Below are positions 50,664-59,928 of a stretch of 64,000 bases of DNA, piece after piece. Positions within the stretch are counted from its first letter, which is position 1. Each line of letters opens with the position of its first letter. Both the position numbers and the translations under genes were made by a program. The notes under the pieces were generated by a model that saw only the letters and a list, made by a program, of their open reading frames with translations, had not been told where the DNA came from and did no database searches. This DNA is from Lachnospiraceae bacterium (GTDB lineage: Bacteria > Bacillota > Clostridia > Lachnospirales > Lachnospiraceae). The stretch spans positions 1 through 64,000 of the forward strand of contig SVFK01000004.1 in the NCBI GenBank assembly GCA_015056915.1. Direction: 5' to 3'.

Positions 50664-52367
50664 TCAGGGGTTCTTTCTATCCACAATATTGCCAGCAGAA
50701 TCTAATAAATTACCATCACTGTCATATGCATGCACATGCGGATAATTAGTTATCTTATCAGGTGGATCTATTCTGATACGTATATTTCCGTCTGCATCTC
50801 TAATATGGACAAAACCATTGTGCTCTGTATAATTCCAATCATCTGGTATACTATCAATAATATCTTGTTTTGTCATATTAGGTATATTATTCGTATCAAG
50901 CTTCCCTGCAATATTACCTACACCTGTGCCACTCTCTATCTTCCCCTCACCAACACCACTACTTGCCGTTGTACCTCCACACTCTGTGTTATGTACCAAT
51001 ATCCCATTATTTCCTACATGATAAGTGTGATAGTCCTCTACCTGAAAATTATACACGGTTTCTGGGATTTCCACAACCTCCTTGCGGACACTTTCCACCA
51101 AGCAGATGGCTCCGGTGGCAGTTACAAGCTCATCCCCGGGACATAGGTTACCTGCATCCACAAATCCACGGTCTTTGACGTAAAAGGGGTGGTTTTCGGT
51201 GGTGGTGATGGTTTCCATCTCCGTGGAAAGGTGTACCAATCGTCTCGTATTACGGATATAGGTCTCTATGACTGTCTTTTCTTCTGTTAGAAAGGTCTCC
51301 GGGTCTGTTGCAAGCACCTTATCACCTGCCCGGAGGTTCTCAATAGCCACCAGACCGGACAATGTCAGTATCAGGGTTCCTGCCACGAAGCATACCGGTG
51401 GCAGCTTCATCCTGTCAGCCATGCTTAGGGCAGCAGTACCGCTGAAGACCGCCAACACATTCACACCTATCTGGAATGCGTTGTAGATGCTGTTGGAATG
51501 CAGTTTTTCATGGAAGGTAACCACCCACCCTTCAGGGTTAAAGAATCCTGCTACCAGAGCGATGGCATCAAAACCGTCCATACCTATCGAAAGCACACCG
51601 GTTACTCTGGAGGTTCCCTTCATCACATTTAATATCTGACCGGCACGCTCTGCAAATCTGCAGGAACCACCTAAATAGGTTCCCAGTGCAGAACCGGCTG
51701 CTCCTACTCCTGCAAAAACAGCTCCTGTTACTGCCCCCGATATGCTTCCACTTAGTGCCCCATCTGCAAACCCTTCCAGGAAGGACCCGCCTTTTAGGGC
51801 GCCGGAGGTGCCTCCCATAATACCGCCAATCAGGGCACCGGCTAATGCTCCGAAAAAGGCTCCCGCAAGGATAACTGCCAGTATGCCGCCGGTCAATGCT
51901 GCGGCGATTCCCAGACCTATGATAATGACACCTGTAAGCAGAAGCTTTCCGATGGATTTCCAGTTTTCCCTGCACCATTCGCCTGCCTTTTTGTAGCTTT
52001 CTATGTACTTTTCCCAGAGGTTCTTTTCGGCTTCCGGTTTCAGATAGGAGAAGGCTTCATAGAATTCCTCCTTACGCTTTCTTACAATATCTGCCACATC
52101 CCGGTCAATACGTACCACCTCTTCAATGAATTCCTCAGTGTTTTGCTCAAAGGTATCCAGAGAGTCTATGAAGTCTTCCTGTATCTGGGTTGAGGCCTGA
52201 ATGGAACTGATGACCTCCTCCAGGTCGCAGATGCTTTTATTGATGGACAGTGTTTTGGATTTCAGTGTCGTTAATTCTGCTTTATAATCTGTTACGGATT
52301 GCTTTGTTTCCTTTAGCAGTCCCGGCATCAGATTGACTTTTCCCGCGTACAGTGCAATGGTTGCCAT
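50664..52367 (-). CDS. Polymorphic toxin: helical N-terminus, Hint domain, C-terminal toxin
   Basis: 567 residues. Residues 1-130 are helical and WXG/LXG-like, which suggests type VII-like export. Residues 140-235 are Gly/Ala-rich and hydrophobic. The Hint autoprocessing domain covers 326-460: Cys326 in VCFVAGTLILTLSG, ENHPFYVKDRGFVDAGNLCPGD and the ending GNNGILVHN with His459-Asn460. Cleavage there would free a 107-residue tip. Its end, RIRIDPPDKITNYPHVHAYD...GNIVDRKNP, resembles a known family of polymorphic toxins (probably type 24, putative RNase) but stops a few residues early at the junction with Rhs DNA. No immunity gene is obvious. ATG 52367 has AGGGGGA upstream. Confidence 0.85.
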   Translation of the reverse strand: MATIALYAGKVNLMPGLLKETKQSVTDYKAELTTLKSKTLSINKSICDLEEVISSIQASTQIQEDFIDSLDTFEQNTEEFIEEVVRIDRDVADIVRKRKEEFYEAFSYLKPEAEKNLWEKYIESYKKAGEWCRENWKSIGKLLLTGVIIIGLGIAAALTGGILAVILAGAFFGALAGALIGGIMGGTSGALKGGSFLEGFADGALSGSISGAVTGAVFAGVGAAGSALGTYLGGSCRFAERAGQILNVMKGTSRVTGVLSIGMDGFDAIALVAGFFNPEGWVVTFHEKLHSNSIYNAFQIGVNVLAVFSGTAALSMADRMKLPPVCFVAGTLILTLSGLVAIENLRAGDKVLATDPETFLTEEKTVIETYIRNTRRLVHLSTEMETITTTENHPFYVKDRGFVDAGNLCPGDELVTATGAICLVESVRKEVVEIPETVYNFQVEDYHTYHVGNNGILVHNTECGGTTASSGVGEGKIESGTGVGNIAGKLDTNNIPNMTKQDIIDSIPDDWNYTEHNGFVHIRDADGNIRIRIDPPDKITNYPHVHAYDSDGNLLDSAGNIVDRKNP

Positions 52368-52416
52368 TGTTTTCCCCCTTTTGTATATCGAAGCAGTGTC
52401 TCTCCGTTTGTGGGTG

Positions 52417-52524
52417 TCAGACGTTGCTTTCTTCTAACAGCTTCTTCCTTTTACGTTGTAGAATTGCACAGGTGGCTAGCACAAATGAAAATGCCACCAA
52501 AAGCGATAAAGCTCTTGGTGGCAT
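52417..52524 (-). CDS. Possible 35-residue membrane peptide
   Basis: From an ATG at 52524 the frame reads MPPRALSLLVAFSFVLATC and ends with a basic tail (QRKRKKLLEESNV). One membrane segment with a positively charged end is clear, but the SD is weak (AAGG) and the first codons lie in the terminator hairpin at 52491-52524. It could be a leftover of a larger gene or a chance frame. Confidence 0.25.
   Translation of the reverse strand: MPPRALSLLVAFSFVLATCAILQRKRKKLLEESNV
52485..52524 (-). terminator. Rho-independent terminator of the second glycan operon
   Basis: ATGCCACCAAAAGC (52491-52504) pairs with GCTCTTGGTGGCAT (52511-52524) around a 6-nt loop, and on the minus strand UUUUC follows. It lies 166 bp past the stop at 52691. 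The rest of the 323-bp gap holds the leader of the toxin gene; no clear promoter was seen in it. Confidence 0.82.
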
Positions 52525-52690
52525 CTGTAGCCTTGATTACATGATTCAGAAGTATTTTCCCAAATAACCCATTTACACAAAACTGCCATTCCCCAATAGC
52601 TATGGGGTAATGTTAACATAATCTGACAAGATTTTCAATTTTTTTATGGTATCTGCTATACGTTTTGAAAATTATAAAATTTTCTTCCTA

Positions 52691-53449
52691 CTATTCACTT
52701 TCTTCATACACCAAACTAAAATTCATAGTGGTATCCCGATAGATGACATAACCATGCATATTGGCGAACACTTCATAGGAATATTCTTCCATGTCGCCCA
52801 GTAGAAGCTTGTCCTCCGGCAGGATAATATAGTGGCACAAGTACTGCTTCGCCAGTGTTGCCAGGCGCTCTACATCAATCTCATCAGACATCATGAGGGT
52901 ATATAATTCGTTATATTGCCCCATAATGACCTCTCTTCCGTAGGGCATACAGACAAATGGCGAATACTGTCTGACATAGAGCAGGAATTCACCCGGAAAT
53001 GCTGCCATGACCTCTCGTCCTTCCAGCTCAATGGCATCGCAGATGTCCACTACCTTTTGGGGTACATGGTAGGGATTCTCAGCCCTGCTGTATAATTGGC
53101 TGCTATATACCAATTTCCCGGACACAATCAGGACAATCGCTGCCACCAGTGCAAATACGAGTTGTTTTTTCCCTTGCATTTTCTGATAAATTACAATGAC
53201 TGTGTAGGCCAGTACCACCGTGACAGGTAGCAGCCAGCCCAGTCGGAAATAGATTTCATCCTCAACCATAAAGGAGAAAAATCGATAAAAGAGGGGATTG
53301 AAAAATATCAGCAGTACTAATATCGGCACATAGACAAGCAGTATTCGCACAGGCTTTCTCTTCTCATAAAGGAGCAGATAAATCACTGCGGCCGCAAACA
53401 ATATCAGTATCAGACCCGTGCCCATATATTTTTGAAATATTTCAACCAT
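52691..53449 (-). CDS. Membrane protein linked to DUF6077
   Basis: 252 residues. Four membrane segments (for example LILILFAAAVIYLLLY and LLVYVPILVLLIFF) occupy the N-terminal half. The C-terminal 130 residues are soluble and outside, with SRAENPYHVPQKVVDICDAIE and YIILPEDKLLLGD. It looks like the C-terminal portion that in some genomes is part of one DUF6077-like protein; here it is a separate gene 52 bp after the DUF6077 gene. The ATG has AAGGAGGAG. Function unknown; a part in lipid-linked sugar transfer is inferred from position. Confidence 0.75.
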   Translation of the reverse strand: MVEIFQKYMGTGLILILFAAAVIYLLLYEKRKPVRILLVYVPILVLLIFFNPLFYRFFSFMVEDEIYFRLGWLLPVTVVLAYTVIVIYQKMQGKKQLVFALVAAIVLIVSGKLVYSSQLYSRAENPYHVPQKVVDICDAIELEGREVMAAFPGEFLLYVRQYSPFVCMPYGREVIMGQYNELYTLMMSDEIDVERLATLAKQYLCHYIILPEDKLLLGDMEEYSYEVFANMHGYVIYRDTTMNFSLVYEESE

Positions 53450-53501
53450 AATTCTCCTCCTTTCTCAGCTCATTTTATATCATATCATTTTTATATCATC
53501 G

Positions 53502-54566
53502 TCAGCTCAGCCGCAAGTATAACAGTGCATAGCAAACAGGCATGATGCAGCAGAGCACCATAGGAATCAGTATTTTCCATTTGCGGTAGGTTGCCACGGT
53601 ACACACTCCCATGATACCCAGCAACAGGCAGATAAGCAGTGTTCCCAAGGTACTGCACAGACACGCCGCAATCATGGTAAGCGCTGTCAGACTCCAGTAG
53701 CCGATGCCGATTTTGTCTCCCTTCTGCAGCCGCTCCAACATATACAGGAACAGCAAAAAGAGAAAAGGTATAATAATATTGGCAATCACGGCCTTACCCT
53801 GTGCCGTTCTCACCAGTAGGAAATTTTCTGCAGAATACACGGAATATCCGCCAAACAGAATAATAATTGCCACGAATATCATAAACAGCGGAAGCATGCT
53901 TTTGCTGTTGGCTAACAGTCTGGAACCGATTAAGTAATAAATGGCATATGCCATCACTATAAGGACTATGGGCACAATAATCTGCGCCATTGTCACTGCC
54001 GGGATTCCTGACACTCTTGTCAGAAAAGAAATCCATATAGGAAAGGGTGCCAGACCATGTCTCGCATCCAGACCTGTTGCAAAGCCCGTATAAGGCAATA
54101 TCATATACATGGTATCGGATTCTGCGGTAATCGAAGACACTGCCACATAGAAGGCATCATCGCCCTCCTCGTATGCCAGTAAGCCTGCCAGTACCAACTG
54201 AAGCAGCACGAGCACACCAAATACACCCCAGAGAAGATAGCACCATTTATTTACTTTACTCTCCCCTTTTAATACGCGGAAGCTTCCACTGCTTTTACGT
54301 CTGCGAAGCCTTCTTACCACAAGGGCCAGAAGCACCAATACTCCCATGTAAATCAAAAAGCATTGCTGCACTAACGTAAAGCTTCTCTCCATCAATATCA
54401 GGGGAACACACATTATTTGAAAGCCTGCCCACAGCATTATCTGTCCGCTTATCCAGGAAAAGGGCAGCTTGCAGGTATCCTTCTCCACACCGGCAAAGAT
54501 ACTTCCCACCCAGGTGGGAATCACCAACAATAGAATCCCCAATAATAATATTTGCAACACAATCAT
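53502..54566 (-). CDS. DUF6077 domain membrane protein
   Basis: 354 residues with about nine membrane segments. The long outer loop has EEGDDAFYVAVSSITAESDTMYMILPYTGFATG, where the acidic EEGDD near the start of a loop resembles the catalytic loop of GT-C glycosyltransferases. It is followed by RHGLAPFPIWISFL, common in DUF6077. It probably handles a polyprenyl-linked sugar together with the next gene, which may supply its C-terminal part. The ATG at 54566 has AGGAGC. Confidence 0.8.
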   Translation of the reverse strand: MIVLQILLLGILLLVIPTWVGSIFAGVEKDTCKLPFSWISGQIMLWAGFQIMCVPLILMERSFTLVQQCFLIYMGVLVLLALVVRRLRRRKSSGSFRVLKGESKVNKWCYLLWGVFGVLVLLQLVLAGLLAYEEGDDAFYVAVSSITAESDTMYMILPYTGFATGLDARHGLAPFPIWISFLTRVSGIPAVTMAQIIVPIVLIVMAYAIYYLIGSRLLANSKSMLPLFMIFVAIIILFGGYSVYSAENFLLVRTAQGKAVIANIIIPFLFLLFLYMLERLQKGDKIGIGYWSLTALTMIAACLCSTLGTLLICLLLGIMGVCTVATYRKWKILIPMVLCCIMPVCYALLYLRLS

Positions 54567-54617
54567 GTCTGCTCCTATCTATGTCACTATCATGGCAGTA
54601 ACACTACTCACTCATTT

Positions 54618-56438
54618 TCACTCCTGCGCCTTCACAAACAAAAACAATCCATCTCCGGCTTCTCTGTCTGTCAGCAGCTCAGACTCCAGGGTCAGATGAT
54701 ATTGGTCATTCAGAACCGCAATGACCTGCTCCCGGTCCACAGCAGGCTTCATCAATACAATCACCTGTTCCAGAGAAGAAATAGATTCCTTCTCGCTGCG
54801 GTTTTGAAGTTCGTCCAATGTGAGAAGCAGGGTCTTGTCATATTGTGCCAATTCCAACAGATTTTCATAGTAACCCACTCCGTCATACACACAAATACAA
54901 GGGGATTCTTCGTACTCCTGTGCCAATTCCAGCTGCTGTTCATAACCACGATACAGATAGGTTCCGTCATAACCAATCAGCCCCCACAGCTGCGATCCCA
55001 GTGCAGCCCCAAGGATGATGCAGGTGGCTGTCCTGCCCTTGTACTCCTTTTCCAGAATCCGGGTCACTCCTCCCAGCAACAGGGCTCCCAATAATATCAC
55101 CAGAGGGAATATGGGCATGATATATCGATCCACCAGATAAGGAGACATTCGTGCTGCCAACAGGAAGTAACCTGCTACCGGAATCGTCAGCATGGCAATC
55201 AAGTGGCTTCTCTCCGACGCTCTCTCAGCTGTTCCTTCCTCTGACTTCTTGGTTCTCTTTTCCACAAATACAAGTCCCAGGGCAACCAGTGCCAATATCA
55301 CCAATATTACCCACAGAAAAGGACCGAAGGTTCTTCCGACCAATATTTCTCCAAAGCTTGCCAGTCGGGTGCCATATCCCGTCAATCCGGATGCAAGATT
55401 GTCCAAAGCCTCCACACCTCTGCCACTGGAGAATACATCCGACACGGCAAAAGGGAAGCTCGCCACGCCGATAAGAGCGGCGATTATCATGGAGCGCACG
55501 TAACAGGCAAGAAGTCTGCCACGCTTCTTACACCATAAAAGTACTGCTGTTACTGCTGCCAGAAGCAGACAATAAAACAGGAAGAAATACTGTGTCCAGA
55601 AGCCCAGTACGGTGACTGCAATAAGACCTTTATTCCGACGGTCATATTCGCCCGTCAGCCATTTTGTCACATGAATATACAAAAGCAGCATGCAGAAACA
55701 GGTCACCACACCGTACATACGAATCAAGAGTGTGGTAGCCATTGCACCGGTGGACAGACCATACAACAGCGCTGCCACCAGTCCCAGCATCCTGCCTTTC
55801 TCCTCCATGCCGAGAGCCGGTGCCAGTAACACACCCAGCTTCATCAGCAAAATCATACACACCGCCACACATAGCATATTAATACTGCAGCCTATCCACG
55901 GATTGACCTCCCCCCGAAAGAGAGAGGACATGGTATGCAACAGCATAAAATGAAGGGGCGGATGATTGTCATCCTTCACATTAAAATACACGGAAAGATA
56001 ATGGAAGGCATCTCCTTCATCCACCGTAATATAATCTTCAAATTGCTCTGAGGTAATCCATACGGGCTCCTCATAGACATCTGCCTCATAGGAAAGTAAC
56101 TTACTGTTTCCGCGATTCTCCAATACATCCGTCACAGTGTCCACTATATTCTGCAGGGTCTCACCAAGACTGTCGCCCTCCAGCTCATTGTGAACGAATT
56201 TGGCCAGTCTTCCCTCCGGCTGCGTAGGCACAATCCATGGATTAAACTCTGCATTGGCCAGCTCAAAGCTAAGCATTTCATCCATGTGATAGCCCTCTTT
56301 CCTGCTGACACCAAAGCCCAGCAGAAGCATACACACAAGGAGCACCATAAGCTCAGGCAGCCTGTCTTTTATCCATATGCACTTTTTCGCAAGCTTTCCT
56401 GCCTTATCTGACACGTCTTTTGCTCCTTTCTTACTCAC
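54618..56438 (-). CDS. GT-C type (family 39-like) membrane glycosyltransferase
   Basis: 606 residues with about twelve membrane segments. After the first one comes YHMDEMLSFELANAEFNPWI; the acidic pair in this loop is the mark of ArnT/PMT-type GT-C enzymes. The loop before the third segment has DDNHPPLHFMLLHTMSSLF, also typical. The last 130 residues are a soluble outer domain. It should move a sugar from a polyprenyl-phosphate carrier to a surface acceptor. It overlaps the upstream membrane protein gene by 8 bp. Confidence 0.85.
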   Translation of the reverse strand: MSKKGAKDVSDKAGKLAKKCIWIKDRLPELMVLLVCMLLLGFGVSRKEGYHMDEMLSFELANAEFNPWIVPTQPEGRLAKFVHNELEGDSLGETLQNIVDTVTDVLENRGNSKLLSYEADVYEEPVWITSEQFEDYITVDEGDAFHYLSVYFNVKDDNHPPLHFMLLHTMSSLFRGEVNPWIGCSINMLCVAVCMILLMKLGVLLAPALGMEEKGRMLGLVAALLYGLSTGAMATTLLIRMYGVVTCFCMLLLYIHVTKWLTGEYDRRNKGLIAVTVLGFWTQYFFLFYCLLLAAVTAVLLWCKKRGRLLACYVRSMIIAALIGVASFPFAVSDVFSSGRGVEALDNLASGLTGYGTRLASFGEILVGRTFGPFLWVILVILALVALGLVFVEKRTKKSEEGTAERASERSHLIAMLTIPVAGYFLLAARMSPYLVDRYIMPIFPLVILLGALLLGGVTRILEKEYKGRTATCIILGAALGSQLWGLIGYDGTYLYRGYEQQLELAQEYEESPCICVYDGVGYYENLLELAQYDKTLLLTLDELQNRSEKESISSLEQVIVLMKPAVDREQVIAVLNDQYHLTLESELLTDREAGDGLFLFVKAQE

Positions 56439-57801
56439 TTATCACTTTATCTGTCTGTCGTATCATCCACAATACCCACAGCGCCCCTACAAGTAAGGCA
56501 TTTCTATAATCCCACATACCTGCACCCTGCATGGTATACCACAATATCATCAAGCCTGCCTGACAGATGCAGATTACCACCCACATCCCTTCTCCCTGTT
56601 TCTTCTGCAAGCCTTGTAATCGTTGCAATAACATAATTACAAAAGAAATCATAATTCCCACCGGGAACCAGAAGCTGCTGTAATCTATATAATGCCGGGT
56701 CAATAGGGGAGCCTCTTCCTTCATCAGCTCATAGTTACGACCTACATAGGAATCATAGCCCCGTCCCTGCAGCATTTGCTTCATGATTACCGGCGGCATC
56801 GTATAGCCTGCAGCATCCCACAGAATCTCCTTGGCAATCTGTCTGGTATTATTCTTCCAGACATACATCCCTACCGTCCGATACATTTCCTGTGCACGCT
56901 CTTCTCCAACCGCCTCCTTCAGCTGCGGCCAAAGAAGCCTATCCACGTTGTCAGCATACCCGGCTGTCTCACGCGCCAATTCATAGGAAACAGCTGCCTG
57001 CATATCCTGGGGCCAATGGGAATAATAATCACAAATGCTCGTCCATGCACAGCGCTTAAACAGCGCTGCATCCATTGTCTGCTCCGGTCTGCCGTAAGCA
57101 CCGTCTTGCGAAGTCAGATTCCCTACGCCTACTATCACTCCTGCGCACACAGCCGCCACCAGCAGATTCCCTACCACGCGTAATCCCTTCTGCTTTCTGT
57201 ATCTGCACATATCATAAATCAATAACAGTACCACCGGCACCGCACCAAAATACAGGTATTCCGGCATAAGCAGTGCACTTACCAGCCAACAGCTGCCGAT
57301 TTTGGAAAGCATAGCAATGGAAAGCGGTTGGCTGCACTTGATTGCCTGCACCACAAATGCCAGCTCCAAAAGGCATGCAGAAAAAGTAAAGGAATGAGGC
57401 AACACCGCCAGATGACATTGTAACAGCATGGGAAAGGTAAGAATCGCCAGACTTCCCCACAGGGTAAAGAGACGCCTCTTCCCTACAACAATCCGCAACA
57501 CATAATATCCTACAAAGCCCGCGGCCAACAGCTGCAGTATCTGAAGCGTATAAAGATAGGGGATACGAAGTATACCCTCTATCCCCCTTACAAGCATCAA
57601 AAGTACCGGATACAACGCACCCGTGTACTCATCAAACAGCAAAGTCTTGCTGATTCTTATATAAAATAAACTGTCTCCATACTCCTGAAAGTCGCCAAAA
57701 TTACAGCATGCCCATAAAAAGCCCAGGACGATTTGGACACTAAAACCGATAAACAACACTCTGCCCAAAACAGCAGTAATATGTCTGCTTGCTTTTTGCA
57801 T
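56431..57801 (-). CDS. Polytopic membrane protein, possible GT-C enzyme
   Basis: 456 residues with about ten membrane segments. The first outer loop has FGDFQEYGDSLFYIRISKTLLFDEYTGALYPVLLML, with acidic residues and a YP motif where GT-C enzymes have their catalytic Asp. A large outer loop rich in Trp and Tyr (about 225-360) follows. No named family is recognised. Its place between the WecE-type aminotransferase and a GT39-like gene points to glycan assembly. ATG 57801 has AGGAGAG. Confidence 0.75.
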   Translation of the reverse strand: MQKASRHITAVLGRVLFIGFSVQIVLGFLWACCNFGDFQEYGDSLFYIRISKTLLFDEYTGALYPVLLMLVRGIEGILRIPYLYTLQILQLLAAGFVGYYVLRIVVGKRRLFTLWGSLAILTFPMLLQCHLAVLPHSFTFSACLLELAFVVQAIKCSQPLSIAMLSKIGSCWLVSALLMPEYLYFGAVPVVLLLIYDMCRYRKQKGLRVVGNLLVAAVCAGVIVGVGNLTSQDGAYGRPEQTMDAALFKRCAWTSICDYYSHWPQDMQAAVSYELARETAGYADNVDRLLWPQLKEAVGEERAQEMYRTVGMYVWKNNTRQIAKEILWDAAGYTMPPVIMKQMLQGRGYDSYVGRNYELMKEEAPLLTRHYIDYSSFWFPVGIMISFVIMLLQRLQGLQKKQGEGMWVVICICQAGLMILWYTMQGAGMWDYRNALLVGALWVLWMIRQTDKVISE

Positions 57802-57810
57802 ACGACTCTC

Positions 57811-58938
57811 CTAGCTGTAGAATTTCTTAATCAACTCACAAATCTCTTTCACCTGTTCCGGTTCCAGACCGTAGTACATGGGCAGACGGGTAAGTCGTTC
57901 GCTCTCCCTTGTGGTATAGCGGTCTTCTCCGTGGAAACGTCCGAATTTCTGTCCTGCCGGAGCAGAATGTAGCGGAATATAGTGGAATACGGACATCACT
58001 CCGTTCTTGCCCAAATAGTCAATCAGTGCCGTCCTCTCCTCAATATCCTTTGCCTTGACATAGAACATGTGCGCATTGTGCACACAGCCCTCAGGAACCA
58101 CCGGAAGCTCGATTTTGCCGGCATCTGCCAGCGGCTTCAGATTCTCGTAATAGCAATCCCAGCATGCCAGTCTCGCATCATTAATGGTATCCGCTATCTC
58201 CAGCTGGGCATACAGATATGCCGCATTCATATCACTGGGCAGATAGGAGGAACCGAAATTCACCCATGTGTACTTATCAATCTGACCGCGATAAAATTTG
58301 CTGCGGTTCGTACCCTTTTCTCGAATAATTTCTGCCGCTTCAATATCCTTCTCATTCTGAATGAGCAGGGCACCGCCCTCACCCATACTATAATTCTTGG
58401 TCTCATGGAAGCTGAAGCATCCGAAGTCGCCTATGGTGCCAAGAGGCTTTCCTTTATAGGTTGACATAATTCCCTGTGCCGCATCCTCAATCACTACCAG
58501 ATTATGGCGCTTTGCAATGTCCATAATGGTATCCATCTCACAGGCTACGCCTGCGTAATGTACCGGAACAATAGCTTTCGTCTTCTCTGTAATAGCATCC
58601 TCAATCAGCTTCTCATCAATATTCATGGTATCCGGGCGGATATCCACAAACACCGGAACCGCGCCTCTTAACACAAATGCATCTGCAGTAGACACAAAGG
58701 TATAGGAGGGCATAATCACCTCATCCCCCGGCTGAATATCCGTAAGCAGTGCGGCCATTTCCGTAGCATGGGTACAGGAGGTGGTCAGCAGACATTTGGT
58801 GCTGCCGGTTCTTTCCTCCAGCCATGCATTACACTTATGGGTGTAAGCACCGTCTCCACAGATTTTTTGATTGGTAACACATTCCTGAATATACTCTGCA
58901 GCCTTATCCACATAAGGCGGTACATTGAACTTGATCAT
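57811..58938 (-). CDS. rffA: dTDP-4-amino-4,6-dideoxygalactose transaminase (WecE/RffA type)
   Basis: 375 residues of the DegT/DnrJ/EryC1/StrS PLP-dependent family. Motifs: TTSCTHATEMAALL, GDEVIMPSYTFVSTADAFVLRGAVPVFVDI, VIEDAAQGI and the PLP Lys in FSFHETKNYSMGEGGAL, followed by FGSSYLPSDMNAAYLYAQLE. These are close to WecE, which aminates dTDP-4-keto-6-deoxyglucose. RfbB at 40655-41737 could supply that substrate. The product would be dTDP-Fuc4N or a similar amino sugar for the glycan. ATG 58938 has AGGAGAG. Confidence 0.93.
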   Translation of the reverse strand: MIKFNVPPYVDKAAEYIQECVTNQKICGDGAYTHKCNAWLEERTGSTKCLLTTSCTHATEMAALLTDIQPGDEVIMPSYTFVSTADAFVLRGAVPVFVDIRPDTMNIDEKLIEDAITEKTKAIVPVHYAGVACEMDTIMDIAKRHNLVVIEDAAQGIMSTYKGKPLGTIGDFGCFSFHETKNYSMGEGGALLIQNEKDIEAAEIIREKGTNRSKFYRGQIDKYTWVNFGSSYLPSDMNAAYLYAQLEIADTINDARLACWDCYYENLKPLADAGKIELPVVPEGCVHNAHMFYVKAKDIEERTALIDYLGKNGVMSVFHYIPLHSAPAGQKFGRFHGEDRYTTRESERLTRLPMYYGLEPEQVKEICELIKKFYS

Positions 58939-58954
58939 AATTCTTCTCTCCTAA

Positions 58955-59908
58955 CTATTTGCGCCAGCTTCCCAGCACCGATTCCTGCACATTGTCCGTT
59001 ATTTTACTTATGATGTACTTAGGTCTACCCTTTACTTCCTCATATATTCTTGCAATATAATGTCCGATAACACCCAGGCTCAACATAATAAATCCGCCGA
59101 TAATCAATATGAGCAAAATCACTGTGGTAAAGCCTTCCACAGCATCCCCAAGGATATATTTTACTAATGTCTGTACCGCAAGAATCACACTGAACAGAAT
59201 GGATACCATTCCCATCACCGTTACCAGCTGTAAGGGCAGGGTGCTAAAGGAGGTGGCATTGGAAATTGCATAGCGCATCAGACTCCAGAAGGACCATTTA
59301 CTCTCCCCGTAAAGTCTCTCCTGCACCTCATATTCCACTGTTTCCGTGCGGAAGCCCGCCCAGAAGGTAAGTGCCCGGAAAAAGGTGTTCCGCTCCGGCA
59401 GCTCCAGCATCACCTGTACCACCTTGCGATCCAACAGCTTGAAATCAGAGGATGCATTCATATCCATCTTAATCAGCTTGCTCATAATCTTGTAAAACAA
59501 GCCTGCCGACAGCTTATAGCCTAAGCTTTCCCTGCCACGGCTTTTCTTGATTCCCTCTACGATTTCCGCACCGTTCTTCCACTTTTCCCACATTCCGGGA
59601 ATCGCCTCAGGCGGATGCTGCAAATCACAATCCATCACAATCACTGCATCGCCGCTCGCCAGCTCAAGTCCTGCAAAGATACCCGCTTCCTTTCCAAAAT
59701 TTCTGGAAAATTCCGCACCCTTGATACGTGGGTTACGCTCCGCCGCCTTTTGAATCTCTGCAAAGGTAGCATCCTTGGAGCCGTCGCTGACAAATATCAT
59801 TTCATAATCGATACTGTTCTCCTGTAAAAGCTTATCCAACACCTCGGCAGTATTGGCAATATTCTGTTCTTCATTATAAGCCGGCAAAACAATCGATAAT
59901 AATGCCAT
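58955..59908 (-). CDS. GT2 polyprenyl-phosphate glycosyltransferase (GtrB/DPM-like)
   Basis: 317 residues. GT2 domain: LSIVLPAYNEEQNIANTAEVL, FVSDGSKDAT, FSRNFGKEAGIFAGLELASGDAVIVMDCDLQHPPE (DxD) and YGESKWSFWSLMRYAI. Two C-terminal membrane segments follow (VTVMGMVSILFSVILAV, TVILLILIIGGFIMLSLG). This is the GtrB/ArnC layout that makes polyprenyl-phosphate sugars. The next gene is a GtrII-type transferase, its usual partner. ATG 59908 has GGAGGAG. Confidence 0.94.
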   Translation of the reverse strand: MALLSIVLPAYNEEQNIANTAEVLDKLLQENSIDYEMIFVSDGSKDATFAEIQKAAERNPRIKGAEFSRNFGKEAGIFAGLELASGDAVIVMDCDLQHPPEAIPGMWEKWKNGAEIVEGIKKSRGRESLGYKLSAGLFYKIMSKLIKMDMNASSDFKLLDRKVVQVMLELPERNTFFRALTFWAGFRTETVEYEVQERLYGESKWSFWSLMRYAISNATSFSTLPLQLVTVMGMVSILFSVILAVQTLVKYILGDAVEGFTTVILLILIIGGFIMLSLGVIGHYIARIYEEVKGRPKYIISKITDNVQESVLGSWRK

Positions 59909-59928
59909 CTGTACTCCTCCGTACTGTT

